This document shows positions 48,897 to 58,123 of a stretch of 64,000 bases of DNA, in pieces. The DNA is from a bacterium (GTDB taxonomy: Bacteria > Bacillota > Clostridia > Oscillospirales > Acutalibacteraceae), in contig JALFLK010000011.1 in assembly GCA_022774755.1 (NCBI GenBank), positions 1 to 64,000 on the forward strand, written 5' to 3'. Position 1 is the first letter of the stretch. Every line of letters starts with the position of its first letter. Under the pieces are notes generated by a model. The model was not told the origin of the DNA and ran no database searches. It saw nothing but the letters and a program-made list of their open reading frames with translations. Made by a program: the position numbers and the translations under genes.

Positions 48897-51704
48897 TTGA
48901 AGAATAAAAAAAATCAGCAGAATATTTCAAAAAAGACCTCCGATGCAGGACAGGATACGATAAAATTTAAAAATAAAGATTTGGAAATAGACAGAATTCT
49001 CGAAGAAGCCCATTTTCTCACGGAAAAGGGACAGATGGAAGAAACAGCAAAAAAGTATCGTGCAAGACCTAAGATGGACGAGATTTTCAGCAACGCTTCC
49101 AAAGAGGTCAGATATCAGAACAGCAATCCTTTGGATTTGGATAAGGCAAAAAGCGACCCTCGGGATAACGCTCTTGTTGATGAAGATACTGCCGCAACTA
49201 TGCAGACGGAAATTCTGTTGAATAATTCCAACGGGAACATTCCGGATGTTAAAAATGAAAAAGCCGAATTGCCCGTTGATGAAGCAACGGAAAATGACGG
49301 TAAAAATGTCGTTGAAAATAATAAAGAAGCAGAGTCCGATGATAAAATTGAAGAAGGTGAAGACCGTCAGGAGGTTAAGCTTCAGCCTGAATATACCAAA
49401 GATACGGAGTTTTCCGACGAGGTTCTGGATGATGTTGACGAAATACATATAAGGAATGTAACAGTAACCGATTACGACACAATAGATATTGACCTGGATG
49501 AGGGCAAAAAACAGGAGCAGGAGGCAATCAGGAATTTTTCCGAGGATGCCCGGTCAAATGAGGTCAAGCCTAAGTCAAAGGAAGATAAGAAAAAAGAAAA
49601 AGCACGAAATCCCGAGCAACTTAAAGAGGAAATCAAGGGGAACTATGAAAAATTATTCGGCATAAAAAAGCCGAAAACTCAGGTGATAGTCTCAAAAGTT
49701 CCTGTTTATCGGGATGAAAACAAAGTGGAAAAGGTGCATATTAAGGCAGGCAGATTCTCCCGGGTTGTCAGGGAAGAATATATGATGTACCTTAAATCAA
49801 ATGACCCGAGCGTTTCTTCCGTTATTAAAAGAGAGAATAAAAGCGAAGATGAAAACGGCGAAATCCCTGCCAAAAAGGGCGAGTTCGGCGAAAAAGTGCT
49901 GTCGGCGGTTGTGGGATTTTTCTCCAGCGAAGAGGAGCAAATCGGTCAGGAGGTTCCGCCTGAAAAAATTGAAACCGTGGAGGATTATACATCTAAAGAG
50001 GACGCAAAGAGCATACTTTCGGAGATTAACCTTAACATACGCAAGCTTTTTATGCGGAGTGCGGCAATGACCGTGATTTCATTGATTACCATAGCTCTTG
50101 TAGTGCTTGTCAGGGTTATTCCAAAACAAATAAACGGCGTTGTTGCCAATGCGCCGGTTGTTTATGCAGTTATGAATCTGCTTTTGCTGGGAACTTCAAT
50201 GTTTATAAACAGGATTACCATAGTCAGCGGACTTACGCCCCTTGTAAGGTTTAAGGGAAATTCCGATACGGCTTTGGCGGCAGCGTCTATTGCGGCGGCG
50301 CTCCAGTCAATCGTCAGCTTTTTCTTTGTTATTGGAGCAGATACATTTACCGTCAGCTATTTTTCGGTTATATCAATTCTGGGATTTTTGGCCAATACCG
50401 TGGGCAAGCTGTTTATGGTGCTGAGAGTTAAGGACAATTTTAAGTTTGTCAGCTCCTCGGCTCCTGCCTACGCCGCAAAGATTTACACAAATGAAGATGT
50501 TGCCGCAAAGATGATGAGCGGTACGGTATTTGAACGGCCTATTGTTGCCTATCAGCGCAAAACGGGATTTTTATCGAATTTTCTGAAAATTTCTTATGCG
50601 CCCGACCCAAGCGAAGAACTTGCAGGTAAATTTGCCCCCATTACGATTATCGTGTCCCTTGTTGTTGCAGTAATTTACGGATGTATTTTCAAATCATTTG
50701 ACGGCGCAATAAACGCCTTTGCGGTTATGACGGCTGTAAGCGTGCCCCTGGCGGCTTTGATGGCTGTTAATGTTCCTTTAAGAAGTCTGTGCAAAAAGCT
50801 TCTTTCGAAAAACGCAATGGTGTCCAGCTATCCTTCGGTTAAGCAGTTTTGCGACAGTACGGGAATAATGATAGACGCAAACGAGCTTTACCCCGAGGGC
50901 AGAGTGGTTTTGGACGGAATAAAAACCTTTATTGAACGCGGTGCAGACGAGGCGCTGATTTCCTGCGCTTCTATTTTAAAAGAAGCCGAAAGCCCTATGG
51001 CGGCGATTTTTGATAAGGCTATTGACAAAGGCCGTGGCTTACCCCAGGTTGAGAGCGTTCTCTATGAGGACGGAATGGGACTTGTTGGCTGGGTAAACAG
51101 CGAGAGAATTCTAATCGGCTCCCGTGAGCTTATGGAAAAATACAACATAGACACTCCTTCTGCCGACTATGAGGAAAAGTATCGGCTTGAGGGCAAGCAG
51201 ATTACATATTTGTCAAAGGCAGGCGAGCTTGCGGCGATGCTTGTGCTTAAATATTCAGCGTCTCCCGAAATTTCGGAGGTTTTGCGAAAAGCCGAAGAAA
51301 ACGGCGTGAGCATACTTGTAAGAACTACCGACTGCAATATAACTCCCGAGAAAATTGCTGACGATTTCGGTATCTTTTACCGTTCCGTTAAGGTGCTCCC
51401 CACAGGCTTAGGCAATGTCTGTAAGGAGGTTAAGGAGCAGACCGAAGAAAGCTCAAGGGCTTATCTTGCCACAAGAGGTTCGCTGACTTCGCTTGTAGGC
51501 GGAATTGCAGGCTGTGTAAGATTCAGCAGTAATGTTTCCCTTTCGGTGGTTGTTCAGCTTATTGCCATTATTTTAGGCGTGCTTATGTGCTCAGCCTTGT
51601 GTTTGTACGCAGGCGTACAGGTTTTGGGTACGGTTGAAATTTTACTTTATTCGGTATTTTGGGCGGCTGCGGCAATTATTGCGCCCTATATTAAGAAACC
51701 GTAG
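48897..51704 (+). CDS. Degenerate P-type-ATPase-like membrane protein with long acidic N-terminus
   Basis: A 935-residue protein from TTG 48897 behind AGGAGAGAG. Residues 1-380 are charged and mostly acidic. Helices lie at about 388-407, 420-436, 465-500, 580-600 and 605-625, with a last pair after 870. After residue 640 the layout follows a P-type ATPase P-domain, but the phosphorylation motif DKTGTLT reads DSTGIMI (653-659): the aspartate is kept and the lysine and threonines are lost. A nucleotide-domain-like stretch follows (GMGLVGWVNSERILIGSRELM), and no GDGxND motif is found. Ion pumping is unlikely; a structural or regulatory role is inferred. Confidence 0.7.
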   Translation: MKNKKNQQNISKKTSDAGQDTIKFKNKDLEIDRILEEAHFLTEKGQMEETAKKYRARPKMDEIFSNASKEVRYQNSNPLDLDKAKSDPRDNALVDEDTAATMQTEILLNNSNGNIPDVKNEKAELPVDEATENDGKNVVENNKEAESDDKIEEGEDRQEVKLQPEYTKDTEFSDEVLDDVDEIHIRNVTVTDYDTIDIDLDEGKKQEQEAIRNFSEDARSNEVKPKSKEDKKKEKARNPEQLKEEIKGNYEKLFGIKKPKTQVIVSKVPVYRDENKVEKVHIKAGRFSRVVREEYMMYLKSNDPSVSSVIKRENKSEDENGEIPAKKGEFGEKVLSAVVGFFSSEEEQIGQEVPPEKIETVEDYTSKEDAKSILSEINLNIRKLFMRSAAMTVISLITIALVVLVRVIPKQINGVVANAPVVYAVMNLLLLGTSMFINRITIVSGLTPLVRFKGNSDTALAAASIAAALQSIVSFFFVIGADTFTVSYFSVISILGFLANTVGKLFMVLRVKDNFKFVSSSAPAYAAKIYTNEDVAAKMMSGTVFERPIVAYQRKTGFLSNFLKISYAPDPSEELAGKFAPITIIVSLVVAVIYGCIFKSFDGAINAFAVMTAVSVPLAALMAVNVPLRSLCKKLLSKNAMVSSYPSVKQFCDSTGIMIDANELYPEGRVVLDGIKTFIERGADEALISCASILKEAESPMAAIFDKAIDKGRGLPQVESVLYEDGMGLVGWVNSERILIGSRELMEKYNIDTPSADYEEKYRLEGKQITYLSKAGELAAMLVLKYSASPEISEVLRKAEENGVSILVRTTDCNITPEKIADDFGIFYRSVKVLPTGLGNVCKEVKEQTEESSRAYLATRGSLTSLVGGIAGCVRFSSNVSLSVVVQLIAIILGVLMCSALCLYAGVQVLGTVEILLYSVFWAAAAIIAPYIKKP

Positions 51705-51762
51705 ATTATTTTGATACAGCCAGATGTAATGTTTTATTACAAAAATAAAAGGAGAATTAAGA

Positions 51763-52422
51763 ATGTTAATTGCGCCGTCGCTTTTATCCTGTGATTTTTC
51801 AAAAATGGGAGAAGAAATAAAAAGAATGGAGCTTGCAGGAGCTGACTTTATGCATCTTGATGTTATGGACGGTCATTTTGTGCCGAATATAACCTTCGGT
51901 GCGCCGGTTATTAAGACTGTCAGACCGTACACCGCCGTTCCTTTTGATGTTCATCTGATGATTTCTGAGCCTTTAAAATACATTGATGATTTTGCCGACG
52001 CAGGCGCCGACATAATCACCTTTCACACCGAAAGCGACTCTGATATTAAACAAACTATTGATAAAATCAGGTCAAGAGGAGTAAAGCCCGGATTGGTTAT
52101 CAAGCCGGCTACTCCTGCCGACGCTGTTTTGCCGTATCTTAAAGACATATATATGGTGCTTGTTATGACCGTTGAGCCGGGATTCGGCGGACAGAGCTTT
52201 ATGGAAGATATGATGCCCAAGGTTAAAGAAATCCGCAGGGCTTCACAAACGCTGAATCCGAATCTTCTGATTGAGGTTGACGGGGGAATTTCTAACGATA
52301 CCGTGGCAAAAGCCGCCGCCGCAGGGGCAGATGTTGCCGTTGCAGGAACGGCTGTGTTTAAGGCTGAAAACAGCAAAGCCGCAATTGAAAAATTAAAAGC
52401 TCTTGCTCAGACAAACGGATAA
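51763..52422 (+). CDS. rpe: Ribulose-phosphate 3-epimerase
   Basis: A 219-residue TIM-barrel enzyme of the pentose phosphate pathway that interconverts ribulose 5-phosphate and xylulose 5-phosphate. It has the expected IAPSLLSCDFSKMGEEI start, FMHLDVMDGHFVPNITFG near residue 30 with metal-binding His and Asp, DVHLMIS near 66, VMTVEPGFGGQSF near 137 and EVDGGISNDT near 170. ATG 51763 follows AAAGGAG. A terminator follows. Confidence 0.96.
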   Translation: MLIAPSLLSCDFSKMGEEIKRMELAGADFMHLDVMDGHFVPNITFGAPVIKTVRPYTAVPFDVHLMISEPLKYIDDFADAGADIITFHTESDSDIKQTIDKIRSRGVKPGLVIKPATPADAVLPYLKDIYMVLVMTVEPGFGGQSFMEDMMPKVKEIRRASQTLNPNLLIEVDGGISNDTVAKAAAAGADVAVAGTAVFKAENSKAAIEKLKALAQTNG

Positions 52423-52450
52423 ATACAGCAATCTTTAACATTCATAACAA

Positions 52451-52490
52451 AAAATCCCCTGTAACATCAAGCTTAGTTACAGGGGATTTT
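52451..52490 (+). terminator. Intrinsic terminator of rpe
   Basis: AAAATCCCCTGTAAC (52451-52465) pairs with GTTACAGGGGATTTT (52476-52490). Confidence 0.88.
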
Positions 52491-52539
52491 CGGAGAACAG
52501 GCCTATTGATACTAAAATCTAAATATCTTATTGGTATAT

Positions 52540-52632
52540 TTTCCGGAAAGCTTGCAAGCTGTCCTCAGAAGGCGTCAGCCTTCCTGCGGAATCTTGTTCG
52601 CTCGGCGAAATATCTGCACAAAAATCTTATTA
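52540..52632. repeat. Diverged family A repeat
   Basis: The words GGCGTCAGCCT and GGCGAAATAtctGCACAAA match the inner and right parts of the family A element at 13.7 kb, while the ends are diverged. It lies between the rpe terminator and the convergent MecA-like gene. Confidence 0.5.
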
Positions 52633-52655
52633 TAGTTTTTTATCAGATTTTAGTA

Positions 52656-53225
52656 TTATTTTGAAAATGCCTTTCCCAGGGTGCTTATTGCGTTTTTACC
52701 GCATATTTTTTGTCCCGCTTCGTCAAGAGATGAAAGAAAAATCCTTTCACAGCGGCGGCGTTTGCCGTATTCGCTCAGTATGCGCTTTGCCATACGGGAA
52801 AGGGGACTTGAATGAAAAATAAGGTAATATTTTTCTTTATATGAATAAACTGCCGCCGACGGCACATAAAGCTTCTGACTGTAAATCATTGTTACCGCTT
52901 TAATCATATCCTCAATTTTCAAAAAAATATAACAGGCGTTTTCTCCGTGCTTTTTTATCTTGTATTTTTTATTGGCCGTTTGTTTTTCCATAAATGTCAC
53001 AAGTATAATACAGCCGTTGTCATACGGAAGTGCCTCTAAAAGGAGTTTTTTGTTTTTGGAAGACAGCCCTGTTTTTGTGCAGACGATGTTTATAAGCCGA
53101 TTCAGAATTTTCCGGGAGTGAGGGTTTTCAAAGCCCATTGATCCAAACTCCAGACGGTAGTCCTCCATATCGCAGCTGCAAAGGGTTATAAGCACTTTTG
53201 AACTGTCTATCTGTTCAATGGTCAT
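52656..53225 (-). CDS. MecA-family adaptor protein
   Basis: A 189-residue protein resembling MecA/YpbH, the adaptors that deliver ComK and other substrates to ClpCP. The N-terminal domain starts MTIEQIDSSKVLITLCSCD as in MecA (an IERIN-type start). The C-terminal domain contains the YKEKYYLIFH strand and ends in an extended helix. Classical MecA is about 220 residues with an acidic linker, so this is a shorter, more basic variant. A comEA gene lies 2 kb away, but a link is speculative. Confidence 0.7.
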   Translation of the reverse strand: MTIEQIDSSKVLITLCSCDMEDYRLEFGSMGFENPHSRKILNRLINIVCTKTGLSSKNKKLLLEALPYDNGCIILVTFMEKQTANKKYKIKKHGENACYIFLKIEDMIKAVTMIYSQKLYVPSAAVYSYKEKYYLIFHSSPLSRMAKRILSEYGKRRRCERIFLSSLDEAGQKICGKNAISTLGKAFSK

Positions 53226-53420
53226 TGGCTTTCTCCTTGTTTTTTCTTTGAATATCTGTTACCATATTATGTTGTCACAGTAGTTTTTGCAAGTGATTAT
53301 TACTGGAAACCAATATTTTCAAAAAATAAAAGTTGAATTATTAAATATATATTGTAAAAGATATAAAAAAATGGTAATATATCCTATATCCCGAACTACG
53401 CAATTTGAAAGGATGATATT

Positions 53421-54962
53421 ATGCCTCAATGGCTTAAAGACGCAGTATTTTACGAAATTTATCCCCAAAGCTTTTACGATACCAACGGCGACGGCATCGG
53501 CGACTTGCAGGGTATAATTGAAAAGCTTGACTATGTTAAGGACTTGGGCTGTAATGCTATATGGCTTAACCCCATTTATGATTCTCCCTTTATGGACGCA
53601 GGCTACGATGTTCGTGATTACAAAAAGGTAGCTCCCCGTTACGGCACAAACGAAGACGCTGTGAGGCTCTTTGAGCAGGCTCACAAAAAAGGCATAAAAA
53701 TACTCCTTGACCTTGTGCCGGGACATACCTCAGACACTCACCAGTGGTTCTCTCAGGCAAAGCAAAGCACAGATTCACCGCTTGCCGGCAGATACATCTT
53801 TACAAACAGCGTATGGGAGGCTCCGCCCCAGTACAAGTTTATGTGCGGAATCTGCCCCAGGGACGGAAATTATCTCGTGAACTTTTTCAGCTCACAGCCT
53901 GCCCTTAATTACGGCTTTTATGACATTACTCACCCCGATTGGCAGATGCCCTGCGACCATCCCGACTGCCTGGCAACCGTAGAGGCGCTTAAAGATATTA
54001 TGCGCTTTTGGCTTGACTTAGGCGCAGACGGTTTCCGAGTTGATATGGCGGATTCTCTTGTTAAAAACGACGAAGAAAAAATTGCCACCGCTAAAATCTG
54101 GCGTGGAATCAGAGAAATGCTTGATAAGGATTATCCCCAGGCGGCTCTTGTTTCCGAATGGTCAAATCCCGAAAGAGCTATTAACAACGCAGGCTTCCAT
54201 ATGGATTTCTGCCTTGACCACTGTAAAAACGCCAATAATTATCTGTTCAGATATACCGAGGACGGTGAAAACAAAGGCTTCTTCAATAAAAACGGCAAGG
54301 GCAACATTATGGACTTTGTCAGAGCCTATGTTCCCGGCTATGAAAAAACAAAGGGTAACGGCTACATCAGTATGTTCACCTGTAACCACGATACCCCCCG
54401 ACTGACAAATTACATTGAAAAAGAGGCTATTAAATTAGGCTACGCAGTGATTTTCACTCTGCCGGGCGTACCTTTCCTTTATTACGGCGATGAGATAGGT
54501 ATGAAATACGCAAAGAATATTCCAAGCGTTGAGGGCGGTTTTAACAGGACCGGAAGCCGTACTCCGATGCAATGGAACAGCGGCAAAAATCTGGGCTTTT
54601 CAAGCTCCGACAAGCCGTATATTCCTGTTGACTCTTCAGAGGGAGCCCCCACTGTTGAAAATCAGAAGAGCGACCCCGACAGCATCTATAAGGTAGTGAC
54701 CGACATTATCAGACTTCGTCACGAAAATGAAGATTTGCAGGCAGACGGAGATTTTGAGGTTGTTTACGCCGAAGAAAACACTTTCCCCTTTATTTACAGG
54801 CGAGGCGCCTTTGTAATTGCGGTAAATCCGTCAGCCAAAGAGGTTTCGGTTGACATTGATTTGCCTGTTTCTGAAACGATTTATAAAATCAACGACAGTA
54901 AGGCAGAAGACGGCAGGGTGACAATGGGCGCTCAAAGCTTTTTGATGATAAAAACAAAATAA
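53421..54962 (+). CDS. GH13 alpha-glucosidase/alpha-amylase-family enzyme
   Basis: A 513-residue cytoplasmic enzyme without signal peptide. ATG 53421 follows AAAGGATG. The TIM-barrel GH13 motifs are all present: LDLVPGHTS near residue 97, GFRVDMADS with nucleophile D208, LVSEWSNP with acid/base E246, and FTCNHDTPR with D324. The N-terminus QWLKDAVFYEIYPQSFYDTNGDGIGDL is that of oligo-1,6-glucosidases and trehalose-6-phosphate or sucrose-type hydrolases. A C-terminal beta-sandwich follows residue 430. It acts on short alpha-glucosides taken up by the cell; the exact linkage is not predictable. Confidence 0.9.
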   Translation: MPQWLKDAVFYEIYPQSFYDTNGDGIGDLQGIIEKLDYVKDLGCNAIWLNPIYDSPFMDAGYDVRDYKKVAPRYGTNEDAVRLFEQAHKKGIKILLDLVPGHTSDTHQWFSQAKQSTDSPLAGRYIFTNSVWEAPPQYKFMCGICPRDGNYLVNFFSSQPALNYGFYDITHPDWQMPCDHPDCLATVEALKDIMRFWLDLGADGFRVDMADSLVKNDEEKIATAKIWRGIREMLDKDYPQAALVSEWSNPERAINNAGFHMDFCLDHCKNANNYLFRYTEDGENKGFFNKNGKGNIMDFVRAYVPGYEKTKGNGYISMFTCNHDTPRLTNYIEKEAIKLGYAVIFTLPGVPFLYYGDEIGMKYAKNIPSVEGGFNRTGSRTPMQWNSGKNLGFSSSDKPYIPVDSSEGAPTVENQKSDPDSIYKVVTDIIRLRHENEDLQADGDFEVVYAEENTFPFIYRRGAFVIAVNPSAKEVSVDIDLPVSETIYKINDSKAEDGRVTMGAQSFLMIKTK

Positions 54963-55004
54963 TATTATTCAGAAATTGTTAAGAATTTAAAATTTAATAT
55001 TTCA

Positions 55005-55041
55005 AAACAACGGTGCAGAGTACAAATCTGTACCGTTGTTT
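55005..55041 (+). terminator. Intrinsic terminator of the GH13 gene
   Basis: AAACAACGGT (55005-55014) pairs with ACCGTTGTTT (55032-55041), with an inner CAGA/TCTG pairing. Confidence 0.8.
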
Positions 55042-55174
55042 TATACGACTTACAATACAAAAGTTTTTGGTGCGGATGTTTCACATTACAATTCTTTAAA
55101 AAATCTTGTTGCACAGAGAAATATGTATTATGATTTTGATACAAAGATATAGAGTCGGTAAGGGAAGGGTAAAA

Positions 55175-55585
55175 ATGAAGCGCTTAAGCGACGCACCGGA
55201 ATTGTTGATAATAATTGTAGGTCTTGTATTCGTGTGCATTTTGGTGGTTATGTCGCTGTTTTACACGCCGCCTGTGACCACAACAACCGTTATTTACAGA
55301 ACGCCTGTATCAGAGAATGAAATTCAGAGTGAAAATGCCGTAAATTCAGACACGCCCTCTGATTCTGAGTATGAAGAATCACAGCCTCAGCAGGAGATAA
55401 TAAACATAAACACCGCTTCCGCAGAACAGCTTACACAGCTTGAGAATATCGGCGATGTAAAAGCCCAAAAAATTATCGACTACCGTAACTCCAACGGCGG
55501 ATTTAAAACCACCTCAGAAATAACACAGGTTGACGGAATCGGAGAAAAAACCTATGAAAAAATCAAGAACAATATAACCGTCTGA
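55175..55585 (+). CDS. ComEA-like helix-hairpin-helix protein
   Basis: A 136-residue membrane-anchored DNA-binding protein. ATG 55175 is chosen for GGGAAGGG six bases upstream. One helix at about residues 10-30 is followed by a flexible Ser/Glu linker, then a tandem helix-hairpin-helix domain: [26 protein letters not shown] and [15 protein letters not shown]. This is the layout of ComEA, the outer-surface DNA receptor of transformation. No comEB or comEC lies nearby, so a role in DNA uptake is plausible but not proven. Confidence 0.85.
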   Translation: MKRLSDAPELLIIIVGLVFVCILVVMSLFYTPPVTTTTVIYRTPVSENEIQSENAVNSDTPSDSEYEESQPQQEIININTASAEQLTQLENIGDVKAQKIIDYRNSNGGFKTTSEITQVDGIGEKTYEKIKNNITV

Positions 55586-55652
55586 ACCCTTTGAGAGAAT
55601 ATATCTGATACAACATTTTACATACTAAACTCCGTTGAAAAACACCTTTGAA

Positions 55653-55680
55653 AAAGCCTCCGTTTAAAAGCGGAGGCTTT
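55653..55680 (+). terminator. Intrinsic terminator of comEA
   Basis: AAAGCCTCCG (55653-55662) pairs with CGGAGGCTTT (55671-55680). The remaining gap to 55918 is AT-rich and presumably carries the next promoter. Confidence 0.85.
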
Positions 55681-55918
55681 ATTACTGCGTTAATTTCGCT
55701 TAAATTTGCAGAATTGTATAAGCGAAACGTGATTTAAAAACCCAGAGCATAAATAAAGCTTTTATATCTTATCTATGAAAAATCAAAGCTGTTTTAATAT
55801 TGTGAAAACCCCTTGAATTGTTTAGAATATAAATATCTGTAATAATTTTTTACAAAAAATGAACCAATCAAGCCCACGGAATATCTAATAAATGAACATC
55901 AAAAAAGGAGGATGCTCT

Positions 55919-57256
55919 ATGAAAGAACAAGATTTAAAAACCATCTATGGAAAACCCTCTGCCGATTTTCATAACCGTGTGATTGAAACTTTAAACACGC
56001 TTGATGATAAAGAAACAGAGCGTATCAAAAGAAGGAAAAATGTCAGACTAATTGCAGCTATTGCCTGTGCGGCAGCATTGGCGCTGGCTATGACGACTGT
56101 GGCAGTAGCTACAGGAGTTTTCGGACTTTTCGGCCGACAGGTTGGAAATTACGGGCTCAATTTAAAGGTCGAAAATCAGGAAACGACAGCTCCTAAGCCA
56201 AAATATGTTAAACCAAAGCTAAACTATATTCCGGAGAATTATGAACTTGTACACAGCCAGATAAACTTTTACGCTTATTTTTATAACGGCGACGATACAG
56301 GCGATGCACCGCATTTCTTTGTTGATATTGAGGATTCAAACGATTATGATGAAACACAAAAATATGTTGCTGAATCATCTGAAACAGAAATTAACGGAAA
56401 CAAAACTATAATCTGCAAGGTTCACGAGGACGAAAATTCCGATGAATACTATTATAGCGCTATTGAGTATTTTGAGAATTATGGAAAGGTAGTACATGTT
56501 ATCTGCCAAGATTACGATGAAATTTTAAAAATATTAGAAGGTTTAGAGCTTGAAGAATATGCAGATTATGTGGAGCCTACTTTTAGCAAAATTGATACAT
56601 ATACTGAATGTTACACAGAAATTCCCATATTACAAAAGTTCGGACAGGATTTAAAAATAGATGTAGTTTCAGAAAAAGATGACGATCTGGCAACTCTCCT
56701 TGTGAATGTAAAATCGGTTGAAGAAAGAACCGACTCCAAAGGACTTGAATATCTTGACTTTTTTCATGAGGCAAATACTAACCTTCATGACAGATATTTT
56801 GATTCCGAACAACAGCTTATTGCACCATATACAAGAACAGATGTTGAACATGGCGACGGAATAAACACGCTCAATAAAAGCGCAGAAGTTGAAGACGACA
56901 GACATTTCTATCTTATCAGCATTGATGTAACTGCCGAAGATAAGGATATTGAAGACTTAACAGATCAAATGCTTAGCGGCAGTGCTGTTAAGTACATAGA
57001 CGGACAGCTTGTATATCCTGCAACAGGCGGAGAAGTTCAGGAAATCTATATCAAAGACAACGAAAAAACAACAAGCCTTAAAAAAGGCGAAACAAAAACT
57101 CTCGTCTATGGCGTTATTGTAGATGATGACGCAGTTGATAACACATATATAACAGTTGAAACCGAAGAAAAAATAATTGATGACGCTGACGAAATGATAA
57201 GAACCGAACGTAAGGTTTATTTAATCAGCTTAAAGGAGGCATTGAATTATGAATAA
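55919..57256 (+). CDS. Membrane-anchored anti-sigma factor-like protein
   Basis: A 445-residue protein. ATG 55919 follows AGGAGG; the longer frame is rejected. Residues 1-42 are cytoplasmic and charged, where anti-sigma factors bind their sigma. One helix spans about 43-65 (VRLIAAIACAAALALAMTTV). A long extracytoplasmic region of about 380 residues is rich in Asp, Glu and Tyr. Its last codons overlap the following ECF sigma gene by eight bases, and this coupling is the main reason for the functional call. The extracytoplasmic part resembles DUF4179-type sensors only loosely. Confidence 0.65.
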   Translation: MKEQDLKTIYGKPSADFHNRVIETLNTLDDKETERIKRRKNVRLIAAIACAAALALAMTTVAVATGVFGLFGRQVGNYGLNLKVENQETTAPKPKYVKPKLNYIPENYELVHSQINFYAYFYNGDDTGDAPHFFVDIEDSNDYDETQKYVAESSETEINGNKTIICKVHEDENSDEYYYSAIEYFENYGKVVHVICQDYDEILKILEGLELEEYADYVEPTFSKIDTYTECYTEIPILQKFGQDLKIDVVSEKDDDLATLLVNVKSVEERTDSKGLEYLDFFHEANTNLHDRYFDSEQQLIAPYTRTDVEHGDGINTLNKSAEVEDDRHFYLISIDVTAEDKDIEDLTDQMLSGSAVKYIDGQLVYPATGGEVQEIYIKDNEKTTSLKKGETKTLVYGVIVDDDAVDNTYITVETEEKIIDDADEMIRTERKVYLISLKEALNYE

Positions 57257-57722
57257 AGAAGAATTCACCTCCCTTGTAATCGACAGCGAAGAAATGCTAT
57301 ATAAAATTTCAATGTCGATGCTGAAAAACGAAAAGGATTGTGAGGACGCTGTGCAAACAGCGATCCTCACAGCCTACGAAAAGCTTAACACGCTAAAAAA
57401 GGAAGAGTATTTTAAAACATGGATTGTTCGTATTCTCATAAATATATGCAACAAACAGCTTAACACAAGAAATAAAATAGTTGACATAAGCGATTATCAA
57501 AATGCAAATCCAGCCTCAAACTTCTCGTCAGAGGAGCTTGAGGTTCGACTGGCTGTTGAAAGTCTGCCTATAAAAATCAGACAGGTTGTAGTGCTTTATT
57601 ATACGGAGGGATTTTCGGTAAAAGAAATAAAGTCTATACTGAAAATTCCTGAGGGAACGGTTAAAAGCAGGCTTTCCAAAGGCAGGGAATTGCTTAAACT
57701 GGAGTTAGGAAGTACTGAATAA
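57249..57722 (+). CDS. ECF-type RNA polymerase sigma factor
   Basis: A 157-residue sigma factor. Region 2 spans residues 5-70 (MSMLKNEKDCEDAVQTAILTAYEKL, then KTWIVRILINICNKQL). Region 4 spans 100-150 (LPIKIRQVVVLYYTEGFSVKEIKSILKIPEGTVKSRLSKGRELL). It is translated from an ATG inside the end of the anti-sigma gene, so the usual sigma/anti-sigma order is reversed. The last codon and the stop (TAA at 57720-57722) lie within the TGAATAAATC end of a family A repeat. Confidence 0.9.
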   Translation: MNKEEFTSLVIDSEEMLYKISMSMLKNEKDCEDAVQTAILTAYEKLNTLKKEEYFKTWIVRILINICNKQLNTRNKIVDISDYQNANPASNFSSEELEVRLAVESLPIKIRQVVVLYYTEGFSVKEIKSILKIPEGTVKSRLSKGRELLKLELGSTE

Positions 57723-57816
57723 ATCACACTGAAAGCTGTTTGCATATCTTGCTTGCATATTTTCCGCCGGTTTGCCCAAAAAATCTGAAGGCGCAATATG
57801 CACAAACGATTTAATC
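57716..57816. repeat. MITE-like intergenic repeat, family A, copy 2
   Basis: It begins TGAATAAATCACACTGAAAG and ends CACAAACGATTTAATC. It shares GCTGTTTGCATATCTTGCTT and TTGCCCAAAA with the 13.7 kb copy but lacks its central 40-50 bases. It overlaps the stop of the ECF sigma gene. Confidence 0.7.
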
Positions 57817-57879
57817 GGTGTTTCCATAGATAAATGACACAGATACAAATTATCATCAATCTGTAAACGAAGAAAAGGC

Positions 57880-57912
57880 TTTGGAGGTGATGTGATTACA
57901 GATAGGTTTTAG
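57880..57912 (+). other. Strong ribosome binding site with only a six-codon frame
   Basis: TTTGGAGGTGAT precedes GTG 57892, whose frame ends after six codons. It may be the remnant of a lost gene or a leader. Nothing else is recognised between 57820 and 57930. Confidence 0.2.
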
Positions 57913-57931
57913 TTGCAAATTCATACCAAAT

Positions 57932-57971
57932 AAAACATCGGACTTGTACTCAGCTTCAAGTCCGATGTTTT
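57932..57971 (+). terminator. Intrinsic terminator
   Basis: AAAACATCGGACTTG (57932-57946) pairs with CAAGTCCGATGTTTT (57957-57971). It probably ends the sigma operon transcript. Confidence 0.85.
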
Positions 57972-58070
57972 ATTATGCTATGCAGTAAGCAAAAAAAGAT
58001 TATTATGAAGTAAAAATCTATACAGCGAAAAATAAAATCTGAAAGTTACAAAAATTATTTGAATAAACGT

Positions 58071-58094
58071 AAAGGCACCGCCGAAGCGATGCCT
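58071..58094 (-). terminator. Terminator-like hairpin of the minus-strand surface locus
   Basis: AAGGCA pairs with TGCCTT around an inner CGC/GCG with one mismatch. On the minus strand a TTTACG follows. It lies just past the last gene of the locus. Confidence 0.6.
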
Positions 58095-58123
58095 TAGAAT
58101 GAACAATTATTAAAATAACTATA

